Below, one piece after another: positions 23,598-26,037 of a stretch of 26,037 bases of DNA (within the stretch, counting starts at the first letter, position 1; each line of letters starts with the position of its first letter). The DNA comes from Pseudomonadales bacterium (GTDB taxonomy: Bacteria > Pseudomonadota > Gammaproteobacteria > Pseudomonadales > Moraxellaceae): the NCBI GenBank assembly GCA_013043915.1, contig JABEVH010000090.1:1-26037 (forward strand), read 5' to 3'. Made by a program: the position numbers and the translations under genes. The notes beneath the pieces are model-generated. The model had not been told where the DNA came from and searched no databases. It saw only the letters and a list, made by a program, of their open reading frames with translations.

Positions 23598-25247
23598 GTG
23601 GAAAGAGAGTCGATGGAGTTTGATGTCGTTATCGTCGGTGGTGGACCGGCCGGCTTGTCTGCCGCCATACGCCTACGTCAACTCAGCCAGGAAATAGGAC
23701 AGGACATTTCAGTGTGCGTGGTGGAGAAAGGCTCTGAATTTGGCGCCCATATTCTATCAGGAGCCATACTGGAGCCACGAGCCTTGCAAGAACTCTTTCC
23801 TGACTGGAAAGAACGCGGAGCCCCGCTGAACACCCCGGTCATTCAGGATGAGATTCTATTTCTGCTCAGTGATAAAAAGGCGATTACCACACCACACTGG
23901 GCCGTACCTCGCACCATGCATAACGATGGCAATTACATCGTAAGCTTAGGCAATGTCGTACGCTGGTTGGCCGAACAAGCTGAAGCACTTGAAGTCAACC
24001 TGTTCCCCGGGTTTGCCGCTAGTGAAATACTGTTTGACCCACAAGGCGCTGTGAAAGGGGTAGCTACCGGTGACATGGGTGTATCACGCACAGGTGAGCA
24101 CAAACATTCATTTACCCCCGGCTATGAACTGCATGCCAAATACACACTATTTGCTGAAGGTTGCCGTGGTCATTTAGGCAAGCAACTGATACAAAAATTT
24201 GACTTGGATCGTGATGCTGACCCCCAGCATTATGGCATTGGCATCAAAGAACTTTGGGACATCGACCCTGCCAAGCATCAACCCGGACTGGTCATACATG
24301 GTGCAGGATGGCCGCTATCATCCTCGGGAAGCTCCGGGGGCTTTTTTCTTTATCATGCTGAAAATCACCAGGTTGCAATGGGTTTGATCATCGATCTTTC
24401 CTACCACAACCCTTACCTGTCTCCCTTCGATGAGATGCAACGCTGGAAACAGCACCCCGCTATCCGCAAGCACCTGGAGGGCGGCAAGCGTGTCGCTTAT
24501 GGCGCTCGAGCCATCACCAAGGGAGGACTCAACTCCCTGCCACGCACAGGGTTTCCTGGCGGCTGTTTGATCGGCGATGATGCGGGCTTTCTCAATTTCT
24601 CCAAGATCAAAGGCAGCCATACCGCCATGAAGTCTGGCATGCTTTGCGCTGAAGCGATTGCCAAGGCCTTACGTAGCGACACCCCGGCACGTGAACTCAG
24701 CTATGAAGCCGAATTCAAATCTTCATGGTTGCATGAAGAACTTTACGGTTCACGTAATTTTGGTCCTGCCATGCATCGCATGGGAACATTCTTGGGCGCT
24801 GCTTTCAACTTCATCGACCAGAACTGGTTTAAGGGCCAGCTACCTCTGACCTTGCATGACAAGACACCCGATCATGCTTGCCTGGATCTAGCTGCACAAA
24901 GCCCGACGATTACCTACCCCAAACCAGACGGTAAAATCAGTTTTGATAAGCTCTCATCGGTATTTTTATCTAATACCAACCATGAAGAAGATCAGCCCTG
25001 TCATTTGACGCTTAAAAACCCAGACGTACCCATCAAGAAAAACCTGCCTCTGTACGCTGAGCCAGCCCAACGTTACTGTCCTGCAGGTGTCTATGAGGTT
25101 GTACAGAACGCAGATGGCAGTTCCAGATTCCAGATCAATGCGCAAAACTGTGTGCATTGCAAAACCTGTGACATCAAAGACCCTGCCCAGAATATTACCT
25201 GGGTGGTCCCTGAAGGTGGTGGTGGACCTAACTACCCGAACATGTAG
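23598..25247 (+). CDS. Electron transfer flavoprotein-ubiquinone oxidoreductase
   Basis: A 549-residue ETF-QO. It takes electrons from electron transfer flavoprotein, reduced by acyl-CoA and related dehydrogenases, and passes them to ubiquinone at the inner membrane. The FAD-binding motif VVIVGGGPAG is at about 9-18. A 4Fe-4S cluster is held by Cys at about 494, 518, 521 and 524 (CVHCKTC), followed by the family end EGGGGPNYPNM. The GTG at 23598 is chosen because AAGGAG (23586-23591) lies six bases before it and the resulting start, VERESMEFDVVIVGGG, resembles pseudomonad ETF-QO; an ATG at 23613 would be five residues shorter. The etfBA genes, often close by in pseudomonads, are not seen in the window. 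Confidence 0.95.
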   Translation: MERESMEFDVVIVGGGPAGLSAAIRLRQLSQEIGQDISVCVVEKGSEFGAHILSGAILEPRALQELFPDWKERGAPLNTPVIQDEILFLLSDKKAITTPHWAVPRTMHNDGNYIVSLGNVVRWLAEQAEALEVNLFPGFAASEILFDPQGAVKGVATGDMGVSRTGEHKHSFTPGYELHAKYTLFAEGCRGHLGKQLIQKFDLDRDADPQHYGIGIKELWDIDPAKHQPGLVIHGAGWPLSSSGSSGGFFLYHAENHQVAMGLIIDLSYHNPYLSPFDEMQRWKQHPAIRKHLEGGKRVAYGARAITKGGLNSLPRTGFPGGCLIGDDAGFLNFSKIKGSHTAMKSGMLCAEAIAKALRSDTPARELSYEAEFKSSWLHEELYGSRNFGPAMHRMGTFLGAAFNFIDQNWFKGQLPLTLHDKTPDHACLDLAAQSPTITYPKPDGKISFDKLSSVFLSNTNHEEDQPCHLTLKNPDVPIKKNLPLYAEPAQRYCPAGVYEVVQNADGSSRFQINAQNCVHCKTCDIKDPAQNITWVVPEGGGGPNYPNM

Positions 25248-25266
25248 CGCAGATCTACCCGCCGTG

Positions 25267-25313
25267 TGTACCTTTGTACAATCTGCCCTCCTCCATTCAA
25301 CGAAGTGGGCAGA
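25267..25313 (+). terminator. Two short hairpins after the ETF oxidoreductase gene
   Basis: TGTAC-CTTT-GTACA (25267-25280) is a perfect 5-base stem. TCTGCCC (25282-25288) and GGGCAGA (25307-25313) form a perfect 7-base stem with an 18-base loop. They follow the stop by 19 and 34 bases. Neither has a T run, so they may terminate weakly or protect the 3' end. Confidence 0.35.
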
Positions 25314-25320
25314 CTGTGAA

Positions 25321-25350
25321 TTGACCAGACCCCTCGGGCTATTGGATACT
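25321..25350 (+). promoter_or_regulatory. Candidate promoter of the methyltransferase gene
   Basis: TTGACC (25321-25326) and GATACT (25345-25350) are spaced 18 bases, each 4-5 of 6 matches. The start would be near 25357, leaving a leader of about 25 bases containing AGGA (25367-25370). Confidence 0.35.
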
Positions 25351-25381
25351 GCGGTTTTGGTTATCCAGGAATCGCCGCATC

Positions 25382-26002
25382 GTGAAGATATATAGCCAGC
25401 TGGTTTTTCCTCACCTGCTCGAATGGATCATGAGTCGTCCTGGCATGATGCAACTCAGGCACAAGCTGCTAGGAGACATTCACGGGAAAGTGCTAGAAAT
25501 TGGCTTTGGTACAGGGCTTAACTTGCTGGCATACCCTAACAACAACCTTGAGCTGACTACGCTGGATGTCAACCCTGCTATGCAGAAAAAAGCTCAACAA
25601 CGGGTAAAGCACTTCCCTTTACCCGTGCAGCATCACACGCTGGATGGCGCCTCACTTCCCTTTGCTGATGCACACTTTGATGCGGTAGTCTCGACATGGA
25701 CGCTCTGTTCCATCCCCCGTGTCGAAGACGCCTTGCTAGAAATGTACCGCGTCATCAAACCCGGTGGTCGCTTGTATTTCGTCGAACACGGCATCGATCC
25801 AAAGCCCGGTATAGCACGCTGGCAACACCGCCTGACCCCCATACAGAAACGTTTGGGGGATGGCTGCCATCTTCACCGAGACCCGATGAAACTCATTCAA
25901 CAAGCAGGTTTTCGTTTAGAGCTCCACGAACATACACGCGTGCATGATCTCCCTCTCCTAGGCCACTTTATGAGCCTAGGCACGGCTCTAAAACCTGCCT
26001 AA
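25382..26002 (+). CDS. Class I SAM-dependent methyltransferase (UbiE/METTL7-like)
   Basis: A 206-residue methyltransferase of the Rossmann type. Motif I is VLEIGFGTG at about residues 37-45, the acidic end of strand 2 is TLDVNPAMQ near 60, SLPFADAHFDAVVSTWTLCS is motif II, and the post-core YRVIKPGGRLYFVEHG follows. These point to the UbiE/Methyltransf_11 group, with METTL7-like features (ARWQHRLTPIQKRLGDGCHL). The substrate is unknown; thiols, quinones or lipids are methylated by relatives. The start is GTG at 25382 with a loosely spaced AGGA 11 bases upstream. It has its own candidate promoter and is not obviously linked to the ETF oxidoreductase gene. The 35 bases after the stop hold nothing I can identify. 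Confidence 0.85.
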   Translation: MKIYSQLVFPHLLEWIMSRPGMMQLRHKLLGDIHGKVLEIGFGTGLNLLAYPNNNLELTTLDVNPAMQKKAQQRVKHFPLPVQHHTLDGASLPFADAHFDAVVSTWTLCSIPRVEDALLEMYRVIKPGGRLYFVEHGIDPKPGIARWQHRLTPIQKRLGDGCHLHRDPMKLIQQAGFRLELHEHTRVHDLPLLGHFMSLGTALKPA

Positions 26003-26037
26003 AGAGGCTGGATTCCGGACAATAACCACGGACGACC

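Noticed and set aside
1..26037. CRISPR array, transposon, prophage, tRNA or rRNA
   Set aside because: No regularly spaced repeats, transposase or integrase motifs, cloverleaf-like or rRNA-like sequence was seen; the region reads as contiguous core chromosome.

Overview
The window looks like ordinary chromosome from a free-living gammaproteobacterium of the Pseudomonadales/Oceanospirillales kind. The evidence is the gene order GntR regulator - smc - zipA - ligA (known from Pseudomonas), a Pseudomonas-type CysI followed by a DUF934 protein, an rluA-rapA pair as in enterobacteria and relatives, and an ETF:ubiquinone oxidoreductase whose N-terminus closely resembles pseudomonad versions. I see no rRNA, tRNA, transposase, integrase, phage gene or CRISPR array. 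Species cannot be named from what is visible.

Layout. (1) 1-1466, minus strand: a beta-barrel outer-membrane protein followed 12 bases later by the start of a second exported protein that runs off the left edge. (2) 1657-2655, plus: an alpha/beta hydrolase with an Asp in the nucleophile position. (3) 11244-2627, minus: a tightly packed seven-gene cluster, GntR/FCD regulator, smc, zipA, ligA, a lysozyme-like (SLT) lipoprotein, an unrecognised 146-residue protein and a DUF2058/YaiL protein. Junctions are 4-base GTGA overlaps or gaps of 4-11 bases, so this is probably one transcription unit linking chromosome organisation, division, DNA joining and possibly wall turnover. (4) 11473-13603, plus: cysI and an overlapping DUF934 gene, the assimilatory sulfite reduction module. 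(5) 18266-13615, minus: a complete tripartite drug-efflux operon, marR - outer-membrane factor - emrA-like - emrB-like, in which every junction overlaps. (6) 18414-21866, plus: rluA and rapA. (7) 23436-21837, minus: a DUF1285 protein and a mostly helical protein of unknown function. (8) 23598-26002, plus: ETF:ubiquinone oxidoreductase and a SAM-dependent methyltransferase.

Most genes are housekeeping or common accessory functions, and I do not find a clearly new multi-gene system. The points most worth a second look are: an orphan near-perfect Shine-Dalgarno upstream of the unknown helical protein (leader peptide, misplaced start or frameshift); a 12-base palindrome inside the candidate rluA promoter; a candidate leaderless marR promoter with an operator-like repeat; an internally shortened RapA; an orphan protein in the smc-zipA-ligA cluster; and an unusual number of GTG/TTG starts, which changes several gene boundaries.
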